A stretch of DNA of 64,000 nucleotides from Cercis canadensis (Eukaryota > Streptophyta > Magnoliopsida > Fabales > Fabaceae). Of this stretch, positions 34,201 through 45,507 are shown one piece after another. The notes beneath the pieces were generated by a model that was not told the origin of the DNA, searched no databases, and saw only the letters and a list, made by a program, of their open reading frames with translations. The translations under genes and the position numbers were made by a program. The number at the start of each line of letters is the position of its first letter. Position 1 is the stretch's first letter. The DNA is taken from the NCBI GenBank assembly GCA_003255065.1, contig QAOA01001644.1:62001-126000 (forward strand). Direction: 5' to 3'.

Positions 34201-36734
34201 ATGCAGAAAAATTTAAGGATTTACCAGCAAAGGATTTGAACTTATTTACTTAAAATAATGTTAATTATAAGACTTTTTCTTAAGGAAGATGGGTTTCAGC
34301 TTACTAATACCATTAAATTTTTAGCCAAATCTGTGGATTGGAAAATGTTGGGAATATTCTTTAGAAATTCATGGCACTTAGTGTGCTATAGTTTCAAATC
34401 TAAAAGGGCAGAGTTGAGAAAAACAAAATAGGTTAAATTGGATTCATATATCAAGAACCACCTGGTATTAGCATTTGCGAACACTAAGTTGTGTGAAAAT
34501 GATGGATGCATATATGATGTTATGGCATGTCTTTTTATAGCTGAAATGACAAAAAGAACCTGTAAATGACTGGAAACTTGGCGTCGTGTCAGCTCATGTT
34601 CATTCATCATCTCCAGCACCCTTTTTGGACGAACATCTGGATACAAAAGGAAACCGAGCATGGACATAAATTAGTAATCACCTTATCAAGGAAGAAGCTT
34701 AATCTGTAAGTCATAAGTGGTAACTATTAGTAGGAAGTAAATAAAAGGCAATGAATTCAATATATGGTAGGAGAAAAAGTAACAGTACTCTCAGGGCCTA
34801 GCGCAGTTAGGGCTTCTGTAAACTTCGTTTGCAGCCTCGGAGTCCAAAGAGTTGACCTTCTTGCAGCAAATAGATTGTAGTTATATTCTCTAATTATGTT
34901 GGCTTCATCTTGATTAGCAGTATGGTAATTGCTGTGAATGCTTATCTGTTCTGAGCTTACTTTTGCTCTCTTCTCATTCTGCGTGCTTTTCTCATCACTA
35001 GTTCTTTTTGTTTTCTTTGCTCCATGAACCTGGCAATTTATGGTCATCAACTTTTCAATACAAGTATTGTGGAATTTGTTAACAGGATTTACCTCAACCT
35101 GGTCTAGTTCTATTTGTTTATTCTTCTCTTTTGGATCAATCATCATATTTAGAATGTTAAAGCCATGCAAAAACTTTCTAGTTTTAGGCCTAAACAAGTT
35201 ACCTGCCTCATTGATCTTAATACATTGAAATTCCTTCTCACAACATACCTTGTCTCCACAGCTTGAATTTGGAGTTAAGTGATTTTTTGTGAAATACGCA
35301 TGTTGCCACACATATTTGAGATCCTGTGAACGAATTGGTTCCTGGAGGAAATAACATGATCCTTGAGCTAATGCTTTCTGCATTAGATCATCATATCCTC
35401 CAGAGGTGATGACTGAAAATTATATTAAAACAGAAGGAAGTATCAAATGAGACTGAAATTCTGAGATGATCAAATCAACTGGAAATCTGAACTAGAACTT
35501 ACAGATTACAGGGATGTCCTTTTCCAGCAGAAAGCGCTGAAAGGAAAGGGTATCCATGTCAGGCATGCCAACTTTAGCGATGACAAGTTTGAACCGGCGT
35601 TTTTGATTGCATATCATGGACACAGCCACTGATGCTAGATCAGTAGCAGTAACTGTATAACCAAACAATTGACACAGTTATCTATTATTCGCATTAATCA
35701 AGCAATTAAGAATAGTTATATGGAAATTTTCTGCAGAATAGATTCCTAAGCTCAATGTAGATTTGCTGCCATAGATAAACTTGTAACTTAACAAATAAGA
35801 GTAAGAAGCAAGGTTAACTTGTAGCAGAAATGATGAATAATATTATTATGTTGCCTGCAAGAAGTACTAGCCATTGGGGACTAGTGGAACACATTCACAT
35901 AAGGAATGAATTAGATTAAGGAAAATTAGGTAAGGAACATGCAAATATAGAGGTTAAAGAAACAATGAAATTGAAGATGTTGTATGTTCTGCATATTTTT
36001 ATCCTTTTCCCCTCAAAAAATTATAGCAAACAGATGCTGACTTCAGACATAGATATCAGAACTTAAGACAATTGGAAATTGAGCTACGAAGACAAATTAA
36101 CACTGGTATACCATAAATGATTCAAAAGTGTGCTAGGGATGAATGGTTTAAGTGTCGGGGAACAGGGCGCAAATGTTAAATTTAAACGCACACAATTAAC
36201 AAGACTTGGAAATACAGATAGACAAAGCCCATATATATATATATATATATATTGTTACATGATAGCATGGGGGTTTGAATTCCCAACTTTTTGCAAATTA
36301 CTTAGATTCATTATCACTAGATCACACCTAATTATTTAGATAAAATGCAAATATTATGAATAGATTAAAAACAAATTAATTAACCTTATGGGTATAAAGA
36401 TTTAAATCTACCTGCAAAAAAAAAAAAAAAAAGAGAATCATTTTGGATGAATATTTGGATGGCTTTCAGATGAGATCAAAGAGCTAAGACACACATACAC
36501 ATACGCACATATATATGAAGGGCATAAAACAAATAACAAGGGCAAGAGAGCGGGGAGGGAAGAAATTTTACAAGGAGGATATAAACAAGTTGTATGTATA
36601 CCTGTGAAAGAGTATTCTTCAAGCAGTGATGAAAAATAGTTCTGAGAGACAGTGTCATAATCAACCAGCAGAATCTCAAGGCCTCGAAGAAAGCAAGGAA
36701 CTGAATCAACGGGTAACTCTGTCCAATCCTCCAT
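31237..36734 (-). CDS. APRR6: APRR6-like pseudo-response regulator with GARP domain, 904 aa
   Basis: Exons in transcript order: 36734-36602, 35652-35503, 35412-34789, 34636-34560, 33319-33160, 32807-31237; all GT-AG and in phase (2,715 nt). Residues about 20-135 form a receiver-like domain. The usual acidic pair is only partly kept (LLVDYD). The phosphoacceptor Asp before the MPDMD motif is Lys (VIAKVGMPDMD). The conserved Lys of the KP motif is Glu (FLQEPIR). Residues about 285-340 are a GARP/Myb-like DNA-binding motif (LWTPRLQTKF...RPKRVLEMMN...LTRRQVSSHLQ) split over exons 3-5. A C-terminal half made of tandem repeats follows (separate entry). It is probably a nuclear regulator that does not use phosphorelay. 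The MEDWTEL start was chosen because it fits type-B regulators; an in-frame upstream ATG exists at 36791. The gene name rests on the neighbourhood and the degenerate receiver. Confidence 0.85.
31495..32610 (-). repeat. Coding tandem repeats in the APRR6-like C-terminus
   Basis: Within exon 6 a YDD(I/L)xxLD motif recurs about 12 times, with two diverged FDGNLNPDA versions. The distal part is built from a compound unit of 51 codons (153 bp) repeated about four times: a half with GPMQPIQSPT and a half with GNHVPAATKDQNQSQ. The proximal part contains a larger direct duplication beginning SVDPYQSLTVFDG. Copies are very alike at the DNA level, so array expansion is recent. One repeat has lost a codon (TLYDILSLDT) and keeps frame. 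Confidence 0.9.
36231..36251. repeat. (AT)n microsatellite in APRR6-like intron 1
   Basis: A perfect AT dinucleotide run of about 10 units lies between exons 1 and 2 of the - strand gene. Confidence 0.9.
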
Positions 36735-36793
36735 TTTCAGACTCAAAAAGAAGCCTAATGACCTTAGAGGATTAGCTAAAATGAACACCAAAA

Positions 36794-37567
36794 ATGCAAG
36801 GAACGAGAAATGGATTAGACCAGAGAGAGGGAGAGATAGAGGGAGCTTTTCAAATGTGTCTCAGGATTGAGAAAAGTGATGTCTTTATAGAATGCTAAAA
36901 TGGCAGCCATTTAAGTCTATGGTATGAACATTTTTCATGATTTATGCCATTTAGGGAAATAAGTAAATTCCTAATCTCCTCCTCCCCAAAAGTTAAAAAG
37001 AGAAAGTAGAAAAAAAAAAGAAAAAGGATGTAGGGGGATTCACCTTTTCCTGCAATAAATTATTGCTTAACTCTTATTCTGGTATGGCTACACAATTATA
37101 CTGCATTCTATAAGTAGCATTGAATGAGGATAGAGGCTGTCCGTTTAGCATTATATTACCAGCTAAGAAAAAGAAGTCANATGCAAGGAACGAGAAATGG
37201 ATTAGACCAGAGAGAGAGAGAGATAGAGGGAGCTTTTCAAATGTGTCTCAGGATTGAGAAAAGTGATGTTTTTATAGAATGCTAAAATGGCAGCCATTTA
37301 AGTCTATGGTATGAACATTTTTCATGATATTATGCCACTTAGGGAAATAAGTAAATTCCTAATCTCCTCCTCCCCAAAAGTTAAAAAGAGAAAGTAGAAA
37401 AAAATAAGAAAAAGGATGTAGGGGGATTCACCTTTTCCTGCAATAAATTATTGCTTAACTCTTATTCTGGTATGGCTACACAATTATACTGCATTCTATA
37501 AGTGGCATTGAATGAGGATAGAGGCTGTCCGTTTAGCATTATATTACCAGCTAAGAAAAAGAAGTCA
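36794..37567. other. Direct duplication of about 386 bp across a single N (likely assembly join)
   Basis: 36794-37179 and 37181-37567 are nearly identical (a few substitutions and one- to two-base length changes), separated only by the N at 37180. It covers the promoter of the APRR6-like gene, so any apparent double promoter is suspect. Confidence 0.85.
36884..36889 (-). promoter_or_regulatory. Probable TATA box of the APRR6-like gene
   Basis: TATAAA on the - strand lies about 150 bp upstream of the chosen ATG at 36734, with purine/pyrimidine-rich sequence between. A second copy in the assembled sequence, about 37272-37277, belongs to the duplicated block around the N at 37180 and is probably not separate. 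Confidence 0.5.
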
Positions 37568-37781
37568 ATAATCTGAAACCTGCTGACCATTTTGGAAGAC
37601 AATAAAATGCCCACAGAATAAAGAAAATCAGTTATTTGCCCTCTCTTTTGAGGCATTAAATGTTTTATTAAAGAGCCATTATTTAATCAGATTATTACCA
37701 GAATGTTTACATTTCAAGAGTTGGATTTCTTCATAATTTAATGAGAATGTGTCATATCATGAGAAGAAAATAATTCGTCAC

Positions 37782-38772
37782 GGATTGGTATCCAGTTATA
37801 TTGCTATCTAATATGATAATCTCATATTAATTAAATCTTGACCGTTTATTTTATTAAAAAGATTTCAACGGCATAGATGATGACATGTCACTAATCCCAT
37901 AAAAGAAAATTTCTCTCTCCTTTCCTCTTTCTCTCTTGCGCATTCCTTTTGCTCGTTCTCCTTTTCTATGGATTCTTCATCTCAATTTTTTTTTTTTTAT
38001 TATCGAGCATCATCATCCATTACTAAACTAAACTCACTGCTTAGTTTATACATGGGTTGAATCTTTCCTGTTTCTGCAAATACTTTTTTTTTTTTTTTTT
38101 GGGGTGGGGTTGATGGGTTTAAAGAGATCAATAAAACAGTGAATTAACCCTTTCTCAGGTTTAAACATTTTGCTTCTAGAGTGGATAGCCAAGAGATCAA
38201 TAAAGGATTCTAGCTTTTATTTTTTCTAAATGCAATTGTCAAACGATGATCTCTATATCTTTGCTGATTCTGTTCTTCATATGCCCGAGTTGAATCCTTA
38301 TTTGTTAACCTAGCTGGAGTCCATAAAAGCAATGAAACCATTTGTAATTCAGCCGTACTGATAAATCCACTAATTTTAGACAATGAAACTGGGTAACGGA
38401 GAGTTGAAAGTATTGACTGTTCGTCTTATTGTTCTCATTCTCTCGGTAGGGTCATTGAAGTCTTGGTCAGAGGGAAGCAATAATGGAAGCTAATGGGATG
38501 GATGATCATAAGATACCTTTGTTGCAGAGTCCACAAGATGAAGAATCCATGGAGAAAGTAAATGAGCACTGTGAACGAGCAAGAGAATGCGCTGGGAGAG
38601 AAAGAGGAAAGGAGGGAGAATTTTTTTTTTTTTTTTTTTTTTTNTTTTTTTTTATAGTAATGGCGATATAGTATCATCTATGCCGTTGAGATATTTTTAA
38701 TGAGATAAACGGTTAACATTTAATTAACATGAGATTATCATGTTAAATAACAACATAATTGAATTCCAATCC
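37782..38772. mobile_element. Long-inverted-repeat element with unique interior (Pack-MULE-like)
   Basis: The left arm (about 37782-37950) and right arm (about 38590-38772) are inverse complements: GGATTGG ends, ATGATAATCTCAT, TTAATTAAAT, ACCGTTTAT, CAACGGCATAGATGAT, TCCTTTCCTCTTTCTCTC and GCGCATTC all recur inverted. The roughly 640-bp interior is not repeated. It includes an ATG at 38483 with a short frame beginning MEANGMDDHKIPLLQSP, which looks like the acidic, PLL-containing start of a membrane transporter, but I cannot name it. No clear TSD was found. The N at 38644 lies in a T run of the right arm. Confidence 0.7.
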
Positions 38773-38782
38773 ACTTAAAAGC

Positions 38783-38962
38783 GGGAAGAAATCCAGTCAT
38801 GTTAACTTGAGTCATGTTGCTTAAATCTAAGCCGTCTATTCCATTTAAGGTCATTTCAACCATTAAAACACATTAATATTTAATGGTTGAAATGAGCTTT
38901 AATGGGATGGACGGCTCAGATCTAAGCAACATGACTCAAGTGACATGACTGGATCCAAATCC
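38783..38962. mobile_element. 180-bp palindromic MITE, 9-bp TSD
   Basis: Almost the whole element is an inverted repeat: ATCCAGTCATGT...GAGTCATGTTGCTTA on the left is mirrored by TAAGCAACATGACTC...ACATGACTGGAT on the right, with a short central loop near 38875. Flanks CTTAAAAGC (38774-38782) and CTTAGAAGC (38963-38971) form a 9-bp TSD with one change. It abuts the larger element ending at 38772. Confidence 0.75.
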
Positions 38963-38979
38963 CTTAGAAGCCCTTTTCA

Positions 38980-39750
38980 AAAAAAAAAAAAAGCCAATTC
39001 ATTTTTCAATTAATGACTATCCTAGGAAGTTATTTGCTTTGAATGGAATTTATTAGGTTCTGTATCTTGCATTTTGGTACATTCCAAAATCAAAATTTGA
39101 TAGGTTGACTAGAGAATAGTTGGCATATTTTTCTTTCCTAAAAGAACATGTGTGTCCTCACAGTAATAGCTAACCATTTCCTTCATTTCCACTTGGTTTT
39201 GCCCCTTTTGGGAAATATCGTTTCATACTTTCATGTAATGTGAAAGGTGACACTGGCCATGGTGGGACTAAGTTGAAGTCTTTCAAAATTAACAATGAGT
39301 GATAATTTTATGGTATAGATTCAATTAGAAGGAAAAATTATTTGTGATTGACATGTATATGGTTTCTAGTTTCTACAGTGTAGATTTGGGTACATATTAC
39401 TTGGATTTTATATTTAGCATACTCTCATCTAGTATAAGCTAGGTTATATTAAATTGGCTTGCCACTTTTTCTTTTTAGTTAAATTTTTAATGGTACATTA
39501 ACGAAGAAATCAAAATTGCTCATTTTATGAAAATGGAAAAATTAAATAGTTCATTTTTAAAATAAGAGACCAAATCATTCGTTTTACAAAAATAGGAACC
39601 ATGGCATATGTTTGGAAGAAATTTCATTTTGAAAGAGTTGAAAAAGTATTATTTTGTTGAAAGGTATCTTCAAGACAATATTAATCCTTAGAGAAAGCTA
39701 CTCAATTAGTCCCGAAAACTAGGGGATCTCCCTAAGTAGGGATGCCTACC
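38980..39750. other. Intergenic, no gene seen
   Basis: AT-rich spacer between the inverted-repeat elements and the duplicated block at 39753-40582; no coding or RNA feature supported. Confidence 0.4.
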
Positions 39751-39752
39751 AA

Positions 39753-40582
39753 ATAGAATTATTGGTCGCAAGGGATTTGAATTCGACACCTGAAAGGTGT
39801 AGAACCCTAAGCCAAAACTCTTTAATCAATTGAGTCATGTCCACCAAATGAGATTATTGATTGCAAGGGATTCGAACTCAATACCTGAAAAGTGTAGAGT
39901 CCTAAGTCAAAACCCTCTTACCAAGTAAGCTAACTCAGTTGCTGGCAGCTTTCGTACTAAAACTTGTCATAAGACACAATTTTTTTTTTCTTTTTAGCTC
40001 TCTTACTTTCTCTTAGTCAATAATTGTCTTATATCCTTTTTTTTTTTCCTTTATAATTGTCATTTATAAAGAAGCCAGGCTTTCTACCACTACGGCAAGA
40101 AGCCGGGCTTACATTCTCGGGCTTAGGTCCAACATTGAAATAAGACAACATAAACTTGGGCTTAAATNATAGAATTATTGGTTGCAAGGGATTTGAATTC
40201 GACACCTGAAAGGTATAGAGCCCTAAGCCAAAACTCTTTAACCAACTAAGTCATGTCCACCAAATGAGATTATTGGTTGCAAAGGATTCAAACTCAATAC
40301 CTGAAAAGTGCAGAGTCCTAAGTTAAAACCCTCTTAGCAAGTAAGCTAACTCACTTTTGCTGGCAGCTTTCGTACTAAAACTTGTCATAAGGCACAATTT
40401 TTTTCTTTTTAGCTCTCTTACTTTCTCTTAGTCAATAATTGTCTTATATCCTTTTTTTTGTTCCTTTATAATTGTCATTTATAAAGAAGCCAGGCTTTCT
40501 ACCACTACGGCAAGAAGCCGGGCTTACATTCTCGGGCTTAGGTCCAACATTGAAATAAGACAACATAAGCTTGGGCTTAAAT
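39753..40582. other. Direct duplication of about 414 bp across a single N (likely assembly join)
   Basis: 39753-40167 recurs at 40169-40582 with a few per cent difference; the N at 40168 is the only base between. Inside each copy is a shorter, older repeat of the form GGGATT(T/C)GAA...ACCTGAAA, of a kind common in plant repeats. The right copy leads into the promoter of the SUMO-like gene. Confidence 0.85.
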
Positions 40583-40845
40583 TTCGCTCGAAAAGAAAGA
40601 AGGCCCAAGTTGAAACCTAGTAAACAAAGCAAAAAGCCCAGTCATTAACTTGGGCGTCAAGTTCGGTCTCAGCCTCTCAGGTCCCTTCCGCTTCAAATTC
40701 CATTTTACCAATATTTTTCAAAAAAACAAAAGATATACGAATTACGAATTCATGAGTTTCAGTTCTCGCGGGATTTTTAATTTCTCAGAGAAACTCGAAA
40801 GGAAGAGAGAGAGAACAAAGCAGCAAGCTTCTCGAAGGTCCATTG

Positions 40846-43470
40846 ATGGTGAGGCTCTCATGCTCTTGGATCCTCTCTCAGATTGCCACTGTAATTTGAA
40901 AAGCTAGGGTTTCTCCAATCAATTTCTGAATTTCAAATTCTGGGTTTTTCTATGCAGGCAGATTTTACCGATGAACTCGAGCCCTTGTTTGATTATACTC
41001 GTGTTCAGCCTCTCAACAACGTTGTCTACCTGGACGGTTAGCTTCTCTTATCATCTACTGTTACTGAGAAAGCATAGAATTTGAGAACGAAAATGGTAGA
41101 AAAGTTGGTGTTTTTCTTTGGTTTTAATCTTGCAAACAAGAATTTCATTGAACTTAAAAGTGGGGTTAACTATTTTCAGTGAACTAGAGTGTTGGCGGAT
41201 TTTTATTTTTGTTATCCTGGCAGATGATGATGACGAGGATTACGCTAAGAAGCGGAGGAAGGTTTCTGACCCTGTGGTAAGAATTTTACCTCCTACTCTA
41301 TCTATTGCAAACAGAGGAATGCTTTTGTTTTTAAACTCTTGGAACTATTGTGGGGTTCAGATTGAGAAAGGAAAGACCGATGTGAAAGTGGTGCAAGTGG
41401 TGGATTGTGAAGAAACAGAAGAGGATTGGTTACCTCCTCCACCAAAGGTCTCAAATAATGTACAGATTGTGATTGGGGAAGATTCAACTTTAAAGGAGCT
41501 AAGGTTGAGCACTTGAGCATCTAAATGGTCGTAGAATTTTTCTGTTGTTTTGATTCCTTTTGCTTTGGATAGAAACTAGTTTGTGTGTGCATTTAACAGG
41601 CTTCATAAAATATGGCTTGTTAAATGTTTGGATAAACTTGTGTTGTGTTGCTTTTTGAAATAAGTGTGCATTGTCCTGCAGAAATGCAATATAGACACAT
41701 ACGAGACAAGGGACTTGACGTGGCACAGACGTAATGAGGCATGAAATCCATTATATAAGGACATGAGATGACACAACATAGACATATATATTAGAAAAAT
41801 TATATAAAGATTATTGATATAATGATATATAAGTATGAAAACACCAAGAAGCTTGTGAAAGTATACCTGAAGTATGCATAGTATGTGCTAAAACATGTTT
41901 AGAAAATATTTAAGTGTCATATATTAAAGTTTTAGTCTTCATAATGTCCTCCAAGAAAATTGTGTGAAGCATGGAAAGTTTCAGGAAATTGAAAAAAATA
42001 TTTTTTCTTCAAAAGGAAATTGTCTTTGATTTCATGTGAAGCTGGACTTTATTTTTTGGGCACTGCTCATGTATGCTAATGCTATGTATGTGTGTAAAGC
42101 AATAAGATTTGCATGCATCTTGAAAAATATTTATCAGGTGAAGGAAAATGGTTTTAAAATTAATTGAGGCAATTCTTGGTTTGTCAGTGCTGCCATTCTG
42201 AACTCATAATGGCCTTCTGTTATTAGCATTATGCTGGTGTGATTACTAATATTCTTTGTTTACTTGTAATTATTTACTCCCCTCTATTTCTTCTGTTCTA
42301 ATAAGATGCAATTCATGTGTGTAGATTAAAGAAACAGGAGCTAGTCTCGTTTGCTCAATCAGCAAAAGACATGTTACAAACTGTTGAGGAATCTGCTAAA
42401 AGAGAATTTGGTAATTCATTGCAGTCTTCCTTCGACGCTGATAGTGAGAAAACATCAAAACCTCATTCTGAAAGAGTTAAGATTGTTATCTCCATTCAAA
42501 ACAAGGATGAACAGAAGCAGTTTCGTATATACATGGTATATTCCTTCAGCTTATATACTTTCTTAAATCAGTATTTTGGTCATTAAATTTTCTGTTGTTA
42601 TTTGTATTTTTAGTGAGGCCTAGTGTAATAGGTAGGAACTATGGCATAAGATTTGTGTTTTTTATATGAATAATTTCTTTCAAAGTTGTAGTTTTTGTCA
42701 TAAATCTATTTCACAGTGCAGAAGATAAATATAATATTAGTATTGAGTTTGTTGTACTTAATATGAGTTGAACTGTGGAGTTGTCTGAAATTATCTCGGC
42801 TCTAAGACACGATCAACTGACTTTCTGTCTCTGTTTGTACTACATTGACTTGAAGTAGCCTTTATTTATAGGGCCTTTGCCCGTGTATGAGATTATTTGT
42901 TGAATACAGAAAATGATTGTGGTAGAAGCAGCTATTAAGATTCAAGATAGAGTGGCTTCTTTTTCATTCCTGATAATATACCCTATGAGCAACAATTTGT
43001 ATGGCAAGGTTTGTTCTGCTCTATTTAACATACGCCAGAGCTAGTCAATCCTAGGTATCTTGCACTTTTAGGGAAAGATACTCTACTTAGTTAAGCTATT
43101 GAGCTATGTTTCTGAATCAATCTTCCCTTTATGTGAGTGACAATGCATTCTTATGCTCAATCCTTTTTTTTTTTTCAAAAGAAAAATAATAATTTGTGTG
43201 TGTGTAATGTGTTTTTCCATTTTGTGGTTCATCAATCATATTATATGGTGTAATACTAAATGATCCAGACAAGGTTATTATGAAGTTTTCTTGATTTTAT
43301 AGGATGACAACTTTGAACGGCTCTTCAAAATGTATGCTGATAAACAAAAGCTTGACCGAAAACATTTGGTGTTTTCCTTTGATGGTGATAAAATAAGTCC
43401 GTCTCAAACCCCTGCTGGCCTTGGGATGGAAGATGACGACATCATAGAAGTTCATGTGAGGTCAAGCTGA
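40846..43470 (+). CDS. Rad60/NIP45-like protein with C-terminal SUMO-like domain, 218 aa
   Basis: Coding exons: 40846-40848 (the ATG alone), 40958-41036, 41224-41276, 41361-41503, 42325-42535, 43303-43470; GT-AG and in phase, 657 nt. The N-terminal half is acidic (MADFTDELEPLFDY, a DDDDDED run), followed by a basic KKRRK stretch that could be a nuclear signal. Residues about 143-218 form a SUMO-like fold (KIVISIQNKDEQKQFRIYM...LVFSFDGDKISPSQTPAGLGMEDDDIIEVHV). It lacks a C-terminal Gly-Gly, so it is a built-in domain, not a conjugated modifier. Arabidopsis At1g68185 is the likely orthologue by family and neighbourhood. Relatives (Rad60, Esc2, NFATC2IP) act in SUMO-dependent genome maintenance; that role is inferred here. 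Confidence 0.88.
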
Positions 43471-45068
43471 TCATGGTGTGATGTTTTCATGCTTCTTATA
43501 ATTTTATTTATCTGGTCATGTCATTATGATGTTCTATTCTAGTATTAACTTCTATTCACATGCATTATCATAACTATGTAATTTTGCTTCATTTGTAAAA
43601 GTCTACAAGAAAAAGGGAAAAAAAGAAAATTAAAAGCAAATTGTAGTGAGCTGTTCATCCAAAATTTTTCATGGTGTGGTAGATAAGTTTTATGAGCTAC
43701 TGAACTCCAATTTTATTGACAATAGGAGTGTAACTTTACTTGAGTTTCGTACGTTGTACTGATTCACCAAGAGATAGTGTTTTTTCAGATTTCTTAACAC
43801 TGATCAAACACAACGTTGTTGAGGAGAACTTTTTTCATATTTAGGTTGCTTAGGTAGGAGATATCACTTCAAAGTTCAGATTAAAAATATTCTGGATATA
43901 TTTGTGCTTAGTTCGGGTGTTGGCTGTTATTGTTGCATAAAAAGTGAACTACATTGTTTCTGAGTTTGAGAAACACATTTATTCTAGATGAAAAGATTCA
44001 TTGTTTGATTGACTATAGGCTCATGGAGAAACATGGGGGTGGCTCAATGTATGTGTCGAAGGAAGGTCTTGCCTGAGCCTTCCCTGGACCTGCTTCTGGT
44101 TCAGTTGTTTTTTCATTCTTGTAGTCTAGAAATATCATTGGTCCACAGACTCTACAAACTATAGTATTCTGCAAGTGATTCCTTTATGGTTGTGAACATG
44201 ATGCTGCCTGCTTTATTGGATACTTACCATTTTTTTGGATTTCTCACTACCACCTTTCTGATTCAGGTTTTGATTCAAGCATGGAGCTGATTCTGACCTT
44301 TTGATGCCTCTTTTTGGATTTACATGGCCCTGAAGTTAAATCTCCTCATATTTTTTTGTAAGAATAAAATTGCTAAATTTTTGGATGTAGATTTGCAATA
44401 TTGGCCTAATTGTACAGCATAGACAATTATGGAGCTGTTAGGAATACTTGATCTCTAGAACTAGAAGTTTCCTTGGTCATATGGTATAGGTTGATGACTA
44501 TGTATAAACGCCATTGTTAAATGTGAATTATGTATGGGCTTCTCTTTTTTTAATCAGTTAACGTTTGTTTCTCACAAACTGATTGAATGAAAGTTCTTTT
44601 GGTTTCAATGAATTGTGTTTACATTCACAATTTACAATCTATGGTTTATTGTCCTTTCTCAGAATCATTTGAACTTTGAATGGGATTTCAGAAGTTAACT
44701 AGATATGTTGATGTAATTGTTGTGTTATGTTCCTTTTTGATTGTATCTTATTGAACTTGGTGGATTGATAATCATGTTCCTAATTAATGCGAAATGGTTT
44801 TCAGTTGGTTAAAATGGATCTTTCCATGATATAGCCATATTTCAATATTTTATTGATTGCAGGATTTTTGTAAATTGATGACTGTTAAGTAGTGTTATTA
44901 TCCTGAATTCCGCTCTTCTGAAGTGCAGGATACGGGAGAATAACAGTTAACTTTTGTTTATATTAGATAAAGCACATGCAATTGAATAATAATTCAAAAA
45001 ATCACGTAATTGTTTATGTTTTAGTTTTTTTAAGCCTTAACCTTGATTGTATGCATTCCTATTAACCT
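43471..45068. other. 3' flank of the SUMO-like gene and spacer, no gene seen
   Basis: Probable 3' UTR followed by T-rich spacer. No frame or bounded element supported. Confidence 0.4.
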
Positions 45069-45071
45069 TAA

Positions 45072-45507
45072 GACTCCGTTTGAGAGTTTGAAGTGAGGGG
45101 AAAGGAAAGGAGAAGAGAGGAAAGAAAGAGAAAGGAAGGGAAAGATTTTTTTTTTTTTTTAGATGATTAAAATGAACAAAAAAAAAAAGAAATAAATAAA
45201 AATTTATAATTTTATAAATTTATTATTTATTTATAAAGTAAATATATTTAATATAAAATTTAATAATGTTATCTAAATAGTATTTGAAAAAGAATTTGAA
45301 AAAATAAATAGATTTATAATAGTAAATTATTTTTTTTTTTTCAAATTTCTCAAATTGAAAGAACACAAAAATAAAGACAAAAAAAAATGTGAAAGTTTGA
45401 GGTTATTTTTTAGTTTTTTAATCTTGAATTTTCAAATAAGAGGATAAACGCATTTATTTTTATTTTTGTCTTATTTTTTTCTCCAATTTTAACTCTCAAA
45501 CAAACCC
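45072..45507. mobile_element. Harbinger-type MITE, family copy 2
   Basis: Ends GACTCCGTTTGAGAG (left) and GGGTTTGTTTGAGAG (complement of right) with AG-rich subterminal tracts (GGGGAAAGGAAAGGAGAAGAGAGG). TAA flanks both sides (45069-45071, 45508-45510). It has the same end structure as the elements at 19565 and 46972. Confidence 0.75.

Noticed and set aside
36735-36791. In-frame upstream ATG of the APRR6-like gene
   Set aside because: It would add a hydrophobic leader of about 19 residues that is atypical for nuclear response regulators. Kept only as an alternative.
39753-40582. Tandem duplication as a possible solo-LTR pair or recent segmental duplication
   Set aside because: The copies touch a single N at their joint and have no LTR ends (no TG...CA with TSD). 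An assembly join is the simpler reading.
41118-41516. 132-residue frame overlapping the SUMO-like gene
   Set aside because: It reads through introns 2 and 3 of that gene; the spliced model uses the same frame only in parts and is in phase throughout.
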